Assembly: GCA_905233695.1 (NCBI GenBank)
Contig: CAJODN010000002.1
Location: forward strand, 52,914-116,913
Reading direction: 5' to 3'
Origin: an uncultured Lachnospiraceae bacterium
GTDB lineage: Bacteria > Bacillota > Clostridia > Lachnospirales > Lachnospiraceae
DNA: 64,000 bases
Part shown: piece after piece, positions 50,796-59,154 of the stretch
Position numbering within the stretch: position 1 is the stretch's first letter
Layout: each line of letters begins with the position of its first letter
The notes under the pieces: model-generated
What the model saw: only the letters and a program-made list of their open reading frames with translations
Told to the model about the DNA's origin: nothing
The model's database searches: none
Position numbers and translations under genes: made by a program

Positions 50796-51293
50796 ATGGA
50801 TTATGTGAAGCAGACTTATAATAAAGCACGTAAATGCGTTAGAAAGCTTAAAAAGAATTGCCTTACTGTATCTACTGCCGAATCAATTACCGGCGGACTT
50901 ATAGCTGACGCCATCGTAAGTGTATACGGTGCATCTAATGTATACGAAGAAGGATATATCACGTATTCCGACTATGCCAAGATTAAAAATCTTATAGTTG
51001 ATCCTGAGATAATAGAGACATATGGCGTCGCCTCAAAAGAGGTTGCCCGCGAGATGGCAAGAGGCCTGATCTACGAAACCGGCTCCGACTACGCCATCGC
51101 AACAACCGGCGTCGCAGGTCCGAGAAAGGATGACTACGGTACCCGTGTTGGCACTGTCTACATTGCCTGTGCGTCTCGTAAGAATATTGTTGTCAGGTCA
51201 TATCATTTCTGGGGCTTTAGGAATAAGGTACGTAATAAGGCGGCTTTATCTGCATTTAAGTTATTGTTATATATGCTAAAGAATGAATTTTAA
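50796..51293 (+). CDS. CinA C-terminal domain protein (PncC-type NMN amidase)
   Basis: Stand-alone CinA C-terminal domain, 165 residues; this domain is a nicotinamide mononucleotide deamidase in studied cases. It has STAESITGGLIADAIVSVYGASNVY, GYITYSDYAKIKNL, and DYAIATTGVAGPRKDDYGTRVGTVYIA. The N-terminal MoCF-like part of full CinA is absent. It is often found between pgsA and recA; recA is not here. AGGAG precedes it. Confidence 0.9.
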   Translation: MDYVKQTYNKARKCVRKLKKNCLTVSTAESITGGLIADAIVSVYGASNVYEEGYITYSDYAKIKNLIVDPEIIETYGVASKEVAREMARGLIYETGSDYAIATTGVAGPRKDDYGTRVGTVYIACASRKNIVVRSYHFWGFRNKVRNKAALSAFKLLLYMLKNEF

Positions 51294-51343
51294 GCTAAGT
51301 ACTAATCCTCATAGATATATAACGTCAATAAAGGATACTGACT

Positions 51344-51895
51344 ATGCGAGTAATTTCCGGTCAATACAGAAGAACCGTATTAAATACACTACCAGGTGAT
51401 AATACCCGTCCTACAACTGACAGAATCAAGGAAACACTTTTTAATATTATAAGTGAAGAGGTTAACGGCTCTACGTTTCTGGATCTCTTCGCCGGTAGTG
51501 GTCAAATCGGTATTGAAGCATTGTCTCGTTACGCCGATTCTGTCACATTTATTGATAATAACATGAAGGCAACGGACTGCATTAACGATAATCTAAGGAA
51601 ATGTCGAATAGAAGAAGGCTATACGGTAATTTGCTCCGATGTTATAAGTTCATTAAAGCGATTTAAGGATAACACATTTGACATAGTATTTATGGACCCG
51701 CCCTATGGTAAGGGATTGGAAAAAGAAGTCCTATATATCTTGTCAGATTCTAATATAGTAAAAAATGACGGTCTTATAATTGTTGAAGCCGATTTAGATA
51801 CGGATTTTAACTACATAAGTGAATTACATTTTACAGATGTAAGAGACAAACAGTATAAGACCAACAGACACTTAATACTAAGGAAAGGCACTTGA
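51344..51895 (+). CDS. rsmD: 16S rRNA (guanine(966)-N(2))-methyltransferase
   Basis: SAM-dependent methyltransferase of 16S rRNA, 183 residues. The start MRVISGQYRRTVLNTLPGD and RPTTDRIKETLFNII match the family, then the SAM site FLDLFAGSGQIGIEALSRYA and the N-methyltransferase motif DIVFMDPPYGKG. The stop overlaps the coaD start by one base (TGATG), the standard rsmD-coaD pair. Confidence 0.96.
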   Translation: MRVISGQYRRTVLNTLPGDNTRPTTDRIKETLFNIISEEVNGSTFLDLFAGSGQIGIEALSRYADSVTFIDNNMKATDCINDNLRKCRIEEGYTVICSDVISSLKRFKDNTFDIVFMDPPYGKGLEKEVLYILSDSNIVKNDGLIIVEADLDTDFNYISELHFTDVRDKQYKTNRHLILRKGT

Positions 51896-52371
51896 TGATT
51901 GGAATATATCCGGGATGCTTCGATCCTATTACAAACGGTCATATAGATATAATAAGGCGCGGATCTAAACTATGCGATAAGCTTATTATACTTATAAGCG
52001 ATAACATGGATAAGAAAATCACATATTCTCTTGATGATCGGATTAAAATGGCGGAGATTTCGACAAAAGATTTAGAGAATGTAACCGTCGATACATTTTC
52101 GGGGCTTACAACCGATTACATTAAGGATAATAACGTTGATGTTGTTATAAGGGGTGTAAGGAATCTCGTTGACTTCGAATATGAGTCTTCGCTTTGCAGT
52201 ATATATAAGACACAGATACCCGAGATTGAGACTATACTTCTCTACACGTCTCCCGAATACTTGTATCTAAGCTCTACCGTTGTAAGACAGCATGCTAACT
52301 TAGGCGGTGACTTATCGAAATTTGTGCCAAAAGAGATTGAGCCGATTATTAAGGAAGTGTATAATGTATAA
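51895..52371 (+). CDS. coaD: Phosphopantetheine adenylyltransferase
   Basis: Penultimate step of coenzyme A synthesis, 158 residues. ATG 51895 is chosen over TTG 51892; AGGAAAGG (51881-51888) is 6 bases upstream. Motifs are YPGCFDPITNGHIDIIRRG (TxGH nucleotidyl transfer motif), VVIRGVRNLVDFEYESSL and YLSSTVVRQHANLGGDLSKFVP. All catalytic residues visible. Confidence 0.97.
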   Translation: MIGIYPGCFDPITNGHIDIIRRGSKLCDKLIILISDNMDKKITYSLDDRIKMAEISTKDLENVTVDTFSGLTTDYIKDNNVDVVIRGVRNLVDFEYESSLCSIYKTQIPEIETILLYTSPEYLYLSSTVVRQHANLGGDLSKFVPKEIEPIIKEVYNV

Positions 52372-52403
52372 TAGATTTATTAAAAACGTAAGGAGATAAT
52401 AAC

Positions 52404-53123
52404 ATGGCAAGCAAAATTGAGGAGATGATTGTTGAGTTACAGGATTATATAGATGGTTGTAAGAACGCTCCCTTTAAAGCTGATTCAATAGTCGTTAATC
52501 GTGACGATATAGAGAGTTATATTGAGGATCTGAGAGCTACAATTCCCGATGAGATAAGACAGTATCAGAGAATCATTAACAATCAGGAGCATATCCTAGC
52601 TGACGCTCGTAAGAAAGCTGACGCTATAATTCATGAAGCCGAAGCTCAGAATGATAAGCTTGTAGGTGAGCATCAGATTATGCAACAGGCATATGCTCGT
52701 GCTAACGAGGTCATCCTTGTATCTACTAAAGAGGCTGAAGGAATCCTTAATAAAGCTACAATAGAGGCTAATCAGATTAAAGAAAGCGCAATGGAATATA
52801 CTGATAACTATCTTAAGATTATTCAGGAAATCATTGTGGCTACAATGGAACAGACTAAGAGCAAAGCCGATGCATATATGAATCAGATGCAGGGTTATCT
52901 TGATATTGTAACATCTAACAGAGCAGAGATAACTCCCGGTATTGAGGCTTATCGCAATACTTATGACAATGGTGCGCCTGCTGTCAACAAAGAAGAGGAA
53001 GCGCCTGTAGAATCTGTTGAAACTGCGGTTTCTAATAATAAAAATGATAATGATGATGATAAAAAAGACGCATCTTCCGATTCGGGTGTAGATGTTCCTG
53101 ATGTATTTTTTAACAAGGAATAG
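52404..53123 (+). CDS. Coiled-coil protein, DivIVA/ATPase-H-like, Lachnospiraceae type
   Basis: A 239-residue soluble protein, mostly helix. The N-terminal section (KIEEMIVELQDYIDGCKNAPFKAD) resembles DivIVA-like starts; residues about 60-180 form a long coiled coil rich in Ala, Glu and Lys (EHILADARKKADAIIHEAEAQ). The C-terminal 60 residues are an acidic, low-complexity tail ending VPDVFFNKE. Annotated relatives are usually called ATPase or H+-ATPase subunit H on coiled-coil similarity alone, which should not be taken as function. It may be a division or cell-pole scaffold (inference). AAGGAG precedes the ATG. Confidence 0.7.
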   Translation: MASKIEEMIVELQDYIDGCKNAPFKADSIVVNRDDIESYIEDLRATIPDEIRQYQRIINNQEHILADARKKADAIIHEAEAQNDKLVGEHQIMQQAYARANEVILVSTKEAEGILNKATIEANQIKESAMEYTDNYLKIIQEIIVATMEQTKSKADAYMNQMQGYLDIVTSNRAEITPGIEAYRNTYDNGAPAVNKEEEAPVESVETAVSNNKNDNDDDKKDASSDSGVDVPDVFFNKE

Positions 53124-53142
53124 TTTAAGTTATTACTTTTTG

Positions 53143-53169
53143 GAGTGTGCTTCTACACACTCTTTTTTT
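53143..53169 (+). terminator. Rho-independent terminator after the coiled-coil gene
   Basis: GAGTGTG (53143-53149)/CACACTC (53156-53162) with a 6-base loop, followed by seven Ts. It ends the operon that begins at yicC. The next gene starts only 15 bases on, so its promoter must overlap the terminator or readthrough is used. Confidence 0.9.
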
Positions 53170-53183
53170 ATGAGGTCAGATAA

Positions 53184-53843
53184 ATGATTAAGGATATTAA
53201 GGCTGTTATATTCGACGTGGACGGCACGCTTCTCGATTCTAACGGTGTATGGCAGACAATCGACAGGGTGTTCATGGATGAGAGAGGTCTTGATTTCGAT
53301 GAAGAATTCCAGGCCGAGATTGACGGTATGTCGTTTCATCAGGTTGCCGATTATTGTCATGAGAAATATAACTTAGAAGAGACACCGGATGAACTTATTG
53401 TTATCTGGCATGATATGGCAAGGGAAGAGTACAAGAATAATATTGACGCCAAGCCCGGTGCCTGCGAATTCATTAAGCATCTTAAGAAAAAAGGTATTAA
53501 GACTGCGGTTGCATCAAGTAACAGCTATGAACTTATTGAACCCGGTCTTACAAGAAACGGTATATACGACGATATTGACGTTTTTTATACAGCAGCCAAT
53601 CTTGAAGAAAGCAAGGACGACCCGAAGGTTTACTTAAATATTGCAAGAGAACTTCAAGTCAGACCTGAGGAATGCCTCGTATTTGACGATATTCAGCCCG
53701 TTATTAAGGCTGTTAACGAAGCCGGTATGAGAAGCTGCGTGGTATTGGATCAGCGAAGTATCGATATATACGGCGAAGACAAGCTTAAGAGTAAAGCTGA
53801 TTATTTTATCTACGACTTTACCGATATTAAGTTAGAAAAATAG
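53184..53843 (+). CDS. HAD family phosphatase (beta-phosphoglucomutase-like)
   Basis: Haloacid dehalogenase-fold hydrolase, 219 residues. Motif I is AVIFDVDGTLLDSNGVW (nucleophile Asp at about residue 11), followed by a helical cap with GMSFHQVADYCHEKY. Motif II is TAVASSNSYELI, and the Lys/Asp motifs are KDDPKVYLNIARELQV and CLVFDDIQPVIKAVNEAGM. A sugar phosphate or similar small phosphate is the likely substrate. It is followed 3 bases later by the pseudouridine synthase. Confidence 0.9.
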   Translation: MIKDIKAVIFDVDGTLLDSNGVWQTIDRVFMDERGLDFDEEFQAEIDGMSFHQVADYCHEKYNLEETPDELIVIWHDMAREEYKNNIDAKPGACEFIKHLKKKGIKTAVASSNSYELIEPGLTRNGIYDDIDVFYTAANLEESKDDPKVYLNIARELQVRPEECLVFDDIQPVIKAVNEAGMRSCVVLDQRSIDIYGEDKLKSKADYFIYDFTDIKLEK

Positions 53844-53846
53844 TAT

Positions 53847-54815
53847 ATGAAAGAGATTAAGATATCTAAAAAGGACGAGAATCAAAGGTTTGACAAGTAT
53901 CTTAAGAAATACTTTAAGGGTGCAACAGGGGGCTTTATCTATAAGATGCTTAGGAAGAAGAATATCGTTCTTAATGGTAAGAAGGATGACGGAAGTACAA
54001 TACTTAATGCCGGCGATATTGTAAATGTGTACTTTTCCGACGAAACCTTTGAGAAGATGCGTTGTTCTGAAGAAAGCGAAGAATATTATAACTACTTAAG
54101 GAGCCTTGATTACAATATTGATGTAATATACGAAGATGATGACATAATTTCAGTTAATAAGCCTGCCGGAATACTTTCACAGAAGAGTAAGAGCGAAGAT
54201 ATTTCGATTAACGAATACTTGATCTCATATCTTATTAACGAAAAAGGCTATAGCATTCACGACTATATGACATTTCACCCATCTGTAAGTAATCGGTTAG
54301 ACTATAATACCACAGGAGTTATTCTTGCAGCGAAGACACTGAAAGGTCAGCAGAACCTGTCATTCGCCTTGAAGCATAGGACAATTGATAAGTATTACTT
54401 ATGTATTGTGGCAGGTCGAGTAGAAGCAGAAATGACGCTTAAGGGCTCACTTATCAAAGATGAAAAGACTAACAAAGTGTATATAAGAGACGACAACAGC
54501 GATGATATTATTACTAAAATCGATCCTATACGCTATAATGATAACGTAAGTCTTCTTAAGATTCACCTGATTACAGGTAAGACTCATCAGATAAGAGCGC
54601 ATCTTGCAAGTGTGGGACACCCCGTTATAGGGGATGTAAAATACGGTGACAATAGACAAAATAACATTTACAAGAAGAAATATAATATAGATTCACAGGC
54701 ACTTCATTCATATATTACGGAGTATGAAGGCATTAAGATTGTAGCGCCTCTGCCTGATAAAATGTATAATCTCATTAAGGAAGAATATGGCGACGTGGAA
54801 TTCGAGAGGGCTTAG
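53847..54815 (+). CDS. RluA family 23S rRNA/tRNA pseudouridine synthase
   Basis: Pseudouridine synthase, 322 residues. The N-terminal S4 RNA-binding domain (NQRFDKYLKKYFKGATGGFIYKML, KNIVLNGKK) is followed by the catalytic domain with IISVNKPAGILSQ, the active-site Asp in SNRLDYNTTGVILAAKT (usual form HRLDxxTSG; here TTG), and TGKTHQIRAHLASVGHPVIGD. It is similar to RluC-type enzymes; the target uridine is not predictable. The end overlaps recU by 29 bases. Confidence 0.93.
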   Translation: MKEIKISKKDENQRFDKYLKKYFKGATGGFIYKMLRKKNIVLNGKKDDGSTILNAGDIVNVYFSDETFEKMRCSEESEEYYNYLRSLDYNIDVIYEDDDIISVNKPAGILSQKSKSEDISINEYLISYLINEKGYSIHDYMTFHPSVSNRLDYNTTGVILAAKTLKGQQNLSFALKHRTIDKYYLCIVAGRVEAEMTLKGSLIKDEKTNKVYIRDDNSDDIITKIDPIRYNDNVSLLKIHLITGKTHQIRAHLASVGHPVIGDVKYGDNRQNNIYKKKYNIDSQALHSYITEYEGIKIVAPLPDKMYNLIKEEYGDVEFERA

Positions 54816-55320
54816 AGGCTCTTTCCTAGAGGAAATGATTAATAAGACCAATGATATCTATCTGGAAAATGAGCTTGCATTAATCCAGAAGATTCCCACA
54901 CCGATAACGCCCATTGATATCGATTCAAATACGAAGCAGATAACACTTGCATACTTCGAGAAGAAGAGTACTGTCGATTATATAGGGGCTGTTCAGGGGA
55001 TTCCGGTATGCTTCGACGCCAAGGAGTGTAAGACGGATACATTTCCGCTTCATAATATACATGAGCATCAGGTGGAATTCATGGATAGCTTCGCAAAGCA
55101 GGACGGTATAGCGTTCATTATCATTTATTTTGTTAACCGTGAGATATATTATTACCTGACGTTTAACGAGATTAAGAAGTATTACGACAGAATGAAGGCG
55201 GGGGGACGCAAGAGTATAGCATTCGATGAGCTTTTGGAACCCCAATTTTTCGAGAGAAAAGGAAACCTCTTGGTTCCGTATCTCGATATGATCAGCAAGG
55301 AATTAGAAAGTAAGGAGTAA
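54787..55320 (+). CDS. recU: Holliday junction resolvase RecU
   Basis: Resolves four-way junctions in Firmicutes, replacing RuvC. It is 177 residues. Motifs are NSRGLRGSFLEEMINKTNDIYLEN (catalytic Glu), the core KKSTVDYIGAVQGIPVCFDAKECK (Asp and E-x-K nuclease motif) and FPLHNIHEHQVEFMDSF. It starts inside the end of the pseudouridine synthase gene (29-base overlap). With ruvAB (26649-28267) and recG (43028) the window contains the whole junction-processing set. Confidence 0.94.
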   Translation: MATWNSRGLRGSFLEEMINKTNDIYLENELALIQKIPTPITPIDIDSNTKQITLAYFEKKSTVDYIGAVQGIPVCFDAKECKTDTFPLHNIHEHQVEFMDSFAKQDGIAFIIIYFVNREIYYYLTFNEIKKYYDRMKAGGRKSIAFDELLEPQFFERKGNLLVPYLDMISKELESKE

Positions 55321-55322
55321 CA

Positions 55323-56495
55323 ATGAATAAAACAATACTTCATACTCCCGAGGGAGTACGAGATATCTACGATGATGAAATAGAGAAGCGTGACATAATT
55401 ATAAGTAAGGCTAAGAATCTTATTAAATCATACGGCTATGATAATATCAGTACGCCCACTTTTGAGTATATGGACGTATTCTGTAAGGATTTTTCGCCGG
55501 AGTATGCCAATAAGCTTTACAAGTTTTTTGATAAGGACGGTAAGACTCTTGTTCTTCGACCCGACTTTACGCCGTCAATTGCAAGAGCCACGTCTAAGTA
55601 TTTTACAGATGACAAGGTTGTAAGGCTTACATACGATGGATCGGTATTCAAGAATAATAAGAGATATCAGGGACGATTAAAGGAGTCCTATCAGCTGGGC
55701 GGGGAGCTTATCGGTGAAGATTCTGTTGATGCCGACGCTGAGGTTATCTCTATTTCGGTAAATGTTCTTAAGGCATGCAATATCACTGATTTTAAGCTAT
55801 CTATCGGTCATGCCGATATTATAAAGGGCTTATTTTGTGCGCATAGTTTTACGGAAGAAGATGCAGAAATTATTAATTCGTATATGTTCAACCATAATGT
55901 GTACGGCCTTCAGTCTTATCTTGAAGGTATTGGATCTCCCAAGAAGCTGACTAAGCTATTTGCCATAGCATGCGTTATGTATACTCCCGAATCAAAAGAG
56001 TGGCAAGACTTTCTGTCACTATCGGAAGAATATGAGATGCTTCACAATGCCTTAAATTACTTAGATGAGCTCTATAAAGTATTGAAAATATATGAGGTAA
56101 GTGAATTCATTACATTCGAGCCCGGTCGTGTCAGCGAATATGACTATTATACGGGTATAATATTTGCCGGTTATACAAAAGGATACGGCGAAAGCGTCGT
56201 TGTTGGCGGTCGCTACGATAATCTTATGTCTGATTTCGGCAAAGAGAGACCTGCTATCGGATTCGGTATTTTTATTGACAGCCTCCTTTTAGCCCTTTCT
56301 AATCAGAATATTAAGATTACCGATAAGACTAAGAAAATAGCTGTTTTATATAATGCTTCAAAACGAAGTGAAGCAATAATAGAGGCATCGGCTCGCAGAA
56401 ATAAAGGTGAATATGTTGAATTGATTCAATGCGACGGTGACTTCGATAAGAAAAAAGCCGAATATGATGATGTAGAGATAGTGGAGATAAGATAG
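55323..56495 (+). CDS. hisZ: ATP phosphoribosyltransferase regulatory subunit
   Basis: HisRS-like protein without tRNA function that activates short HisG. It has 390 residues. The start HTPEGVRDIYDDEIEKRD, TPTFEYMDVFCKD, LVLRPDFTPSIARATSKYF, YDGSVFKNNKRYQGRLKESYQLGGELIG (two pieces) and the late DNLMSDFGKERPAIGFGIF are of the class II synthetase fold. Arginine-box motifs resemble HisRS, but length and operon position (hisG follows directly) make HisZ the best call. GTAAGGAG precedes it. Confidence 0.95.
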   Translation: MNKTILHTPEGVRDIYDDEIEKRDIIISKAKNLIKSYGYDNISTPTFEYMDVFCKDFSPEYANKLYKFFDKDGKTLVLRPDFTPSIARATSKYFTDDKVVRLTYDGSVFKNNKRYQGRLKESYQLGGELIGEDSVDADAEVISISVNVLKACNITDFKLSIGHADIIKGLFCAHSFTEEDAEIINSYMFNHNVYGLQSYLEGIGSPKKLTKLFAIACVMYTPESKEWQDFLSLSEEYEMLHNALNYLDELYKVLKIYEVSEFITFEPGRVSEYDYYTGIIFAGYTKGYGESVVVGGRYDNLMSDFGKERPAIGFGIFIDSLLLALSNQNIKITDKTKKIAVLYNASKRSEAIIEASARRNKGEYVELIQCDGDFDKKKAEYDDVEIVEIR

Positions 56496-57140
56496 ATGGA
56501 AGATAAATATATTACAATTGCTCTCGGTAAAGGAAGACTTGCCAAGAAAACAATGGAACTTTTTGAGCAGATTGGTATAAGCTGCAGCGAGATTCGAGAT
56601 CCCAAGACAAGAAAGCTTATATTTGTAAATGAAGAGCATAAGCTTCGCTTTTTCCTGTCCAAGGTTCCCGATGTTCCCACATATGTTGAGCACGGCGCTG
56701 CCGATATCGGAGTTGTGGGGCTTGATACTATACTTGAAGAGGATCGTAACATTTTCGAGGTCTTAGATCTTGGATTCGGGAAATGTAAAATGTGTATCTG
56801 CGGTCCTGCTGAAGCAAAAGAGCTTCTTCATAACAAAGAGCTTATAAGGGTTGCAACGAAATATCCTAAAATTTGCAAGGATTATTTCTACAATACGAAA
56901 TATCAGACCGTTGAAATAATTAAGCTTAACGGTTCCATTGAGCTTGCACCTATTGTGGGGCTCTCTGATGTAATATGTGATATTGTTGAGACGGGAACCA
57001 CCCTTAGAGAGAACGGACTTACAGTTCTCGAGGAAGTATGTGACCTTTCGGCAAGAGTAGTAGTTAATCCCGTTAGCTTTCGCATGGAAAATGACAGGAT
57101 TACAGCGCTTATATCAAGTCTCAACGGATGTCTCAATTAA
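56496..57140 (+). CDS. hisG: ATP phosphoribosyltransferase, short form
   Basis: First committed step of histidine synthesis, forming N'-(5-phosphoribosyl)-ATP. It has 214 residues, the short form lacking the allosteric domain, consistent with the neighbouring hisZ. Motifs are TIALGKGRLAKKTMELFEQIG, VPTYVEHGAADIGVVGLDTI, IRVATKYPKICKDYF and the PRPP site SDVICDIVETGTTLRENGL. Its start codon follows the hisZ stop immediately. Confidence 0.96.
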   Translation: MEDKYITIALGKGRLAKKTMELFEQIGISCSEIRDPKTRKLIFVNEEHKLRFFLSKVPDVPTYVEHGAADIGVVGLDTILEEDRNIFEVLDLGFGKCKMCICGPAEAKELLHNKELIRVATKYPKICKDYFYNTKYQTVEIIKLNGSIELAPIVGLSDVICDIVETGTTLRENGLTVLEEVCDLSARVVVNPVSFRMENDRITALISSLNGCLN

Positions 57141-57179
57141 TGATCCGCTTTATTATTTCGGAAAATGTGAAGGTAAATT

Positions 57180-58475
57180 ATGAGAATACAAGAATTAACG
57201 AAGGAAAATACGAATAATCTTCTAAGTGATCTTCTTAAAAGAAGTCCTGTAAATTATGGCTCCTACGAGAATGATGTAAGAGAGATTATTGATAATATAA
57301 GAGAAAAGGGCGACAATGCTTTATTCGACTATACTCGTAAGTTCGATAAGGCTTCCATTGATTCGTCCAATATAGTCGTAACAAGGGAAGAACTTGAAGA
57401 AGCCTATAATGAGGTGGATCCGAAGCTTATTGATGTTATTAGGAAATCACTTGTAAATATACGTAAATTCCACGAAAAGCAAGTACAGCAGAGCTGGCTT
57501 AACACATCTTCCGGAATTATACTCGGACAGAAGGTAACGCCTATTGAGAAGGTCGGCGTATATGTGCCCGGTGGCAAGGCTGTATACCCCTCAAGCGTTC
57601 TTATGAACGTAGTTCCCGCTAAAGTTGCGGGTGTTAAGACAATATATATGACAACCCCTCCCGATAAAGACGGTAAAATTTGCGCCAATACGCTTGTTGC
57701 GGCACATGAGGCGGGAGTTGACGTAATATATAAGGTCGGTGGCGCACAAGCCATTGGTGCGCTTGCATTCGGTACAGAATCGGTAACTAAGGTCGATAAG
57801 ATAGTCGGACCCGGCAATATATACGTAGCACTTGCCAAGAAAGCGGTATTCGGCCATGTCAGTATTGATTCTGTGGCGGGTCCCAGTGAAATCCTTGTTC
57901 TTGCCGACGAAAAGGCCAATCCACGCTATGTAGCGGCTGATTTATTATCACAGGCAGAACACGATGAACTTGCATCTGCGATACTTATTACGACTTCTCG
58001 GGATTTAGCTTCTCAAGTGTCTGAAGAAATAGATAAGTTCCTAGAGACACTTTCTCGTCGTGATATTATATCGAAATCCTTAGAGAACTTCGGTTATATA
58101 CTGGTTGCACCGGATATGAATACGGCAATTTCGGCAGTTAACGAGATTGCTTCTGAGCATTTAGAGCTTGTTGTGAAGAATCCATTCGATACAATGACGA
58201 AGATAGAGAATGCCGGTGCGATATTCTTAGGTGAGTATTCATCGGAACCCCTTGGTGACTACTTTGCGGGGCCGAATCATGTGCTCCCCACCAATGGTAC
58301 AGCGAAGTTCTTCTCAGCTCTATCTGTAGATGACTTTATAAAGAAGTCTTCGATTATATCGTATTCTAGGGAGGCATTGGAAGGTGCTTCGACAGATATT
58401 ATGACCTTCGCTGAATGCGAGGGGCTTACAGCTCATGCTAACTCGATAAGGGTACGCTTTGAGGAGGAAAAATAG
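57180..58475 (+). CDS. hisD: Histidinol dehydrogenase
   Basis: Zn-dependent NAD+ oxidoreductase for the last two steps of histidine synthesis, 431 residues. It has GVYVPGGKAVYPSSVLMNVVPA, IYKVGGAQAIGALAFGTESV, DKIVGPGNIYVALAKK and VSIDSVAGPSEILVLAD. Catalytic and Zn residues are in LLSQAEHDELASAILIT, SEHLELVVKNP and FAGPNHVLPTNG. It is 39 bases after hisG with a weak AAGG-type ribosome binding site. Confidence 0.97.
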   Translation: MRIQELTKENTNNLLSDLLKRSPVNYGSYENDVREIIDNIREKGDNALFDYTRKFDKASIDSSNIVVTREELEEAYNEVDPKLIDVIRKSLVNIRKFHEKQVQQSWLNTSSGIILGQKVTPIEKVGVYVPGGKAVYPSSVLMNVVPAKVAGVKTIYMTTPPDKDGKICANTLVAAHEAGVDVIYKVGGAQAIGALAFGTESVTKVDKIVGPGNIYVALAKKAVFGHVSIDSVAGPSEILVLADEKANPRYVAADLLSQAEHDELASAILITTSRDLASQVSEEIDKFLETLSRRDIISKSLENFGYILVAPDMNTAISAVNEIASEHLELVVKNPFDTMTKIENAGAIFLGEYSSEPLGDYFAGPNHVLPTNGTAKFFSALSVDDFIKKSSIISYSREALEGASTDIMTFAECEGLTAHANSIRVRFEEEK

Positions 58476-58488
58476 AAAGGGGCTTGTT

Positions 58489-59076
58489 ATGGAAAGAAAA
58501 TCAACTATACAACGTAAAACCAACGAAACTAACATAGAGTTGGAATTCAATCTGGACGGAAAGGGCAATGCCGACATATCAACAGGCATAGGCTTCCTGG
58601 ATCATATGCTTGAGAGCTTCACTAAGCACGGCTTGTTCGATTTGAAACTTAAGTGTGAAGGCGACTTAATCGTAGATTGTCACCACACGGTAGAGGATAT
58701 TGGTATCGCTCTTGGAACAGCCATTAAAGAAGCTGCCGGCGATAAAAAGGGTATCGTTCGCTTCGGAAGCACAATTATTCCAATGGACGAAAGCTTAGCC
58801 CTGGTATCCCTTGACTTAAGCGGAAGACCGTATTTAATCTTCGATTACGACTTCGCTGTTGACAGAGTGGGATACTTTGATACGGAGATGGTTAAGGAAT
58901 TCTTCTATGCTGTAAGTTATACAGCAGGAATGAATATTCATATTAAGGTTATTGACGGAAGTAATACACATCACATAATAGAGGCAATATTCAAGGCGTT
59001 TGCCAAGTCTCTCGACTACGCGACGCTTAAGGACCCCAGGATTATTGATGTACTGTCAACAAAGGGAAAACTTTAA
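58489..59076 (+). CDS. hisB: Imidazoleglycerol-phosphate dehydratase
   Basis: Dehydratase step of histidine synthesis, monofunctional. ATG 58489 is chosen, with AAAGGGG (58476-58482) 6 bases upstream; the frame extends back to TTG 58459 inside hisD, which is unlikely. It has 195 residues. Motifs are GIGFLDHMLESFTKHG, IVDCHHTVEDIGIALGTAI, the middle MDESLALVSLDLSGRPYL and the C-terminal HHIIEAIFKAFAKSLDYA, covering both His metal-binding clusters. hisC, which often lies near, is absent. Confidence 0.96.
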   Translation: MERKSTIQRKTNETNIELEFNLDGKGNADISTGIGFLDHMLESFTKHGLFDLKLKCEGDLIVDCHHTVEDIGIALGTAIKEAAGDKKGIVRFGSTIIPMDESLALVSLDLSGRPYLIFDYDFAVDRVGYFDTEMVKEFFYAVSYTAGMNIHIKVIDGSNTHHIIEAIFKAFAKSLDYATLKDPRIIDVLSTKGKL

Positions 59077-59124
59077 TACTTACAAGAAAAGAGATTACAC
59101 AAAATCTACGAAAGGACCAATGCG

Positions 59125-59154
59125 ATGGCATATAAGCTGTCGAGAATAGAGTAA
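59125..59154 (+). other. Possible 9-codon open frame coupled to hisIE
   Basis: ATG-GCA-TAT-AAG...GAG-TAA (59125-59154) encodes MAYKLSRIE. An AAAGGA site (about 59111-59116) lies 8 bases upstream, and the stop overlaps the hisIE ATG at 59154 by one base. hisIE itself lacks an obvious ribosome binding site. A coupling minicistron is possible, but chance is also plausible. Confidence 0.35.
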
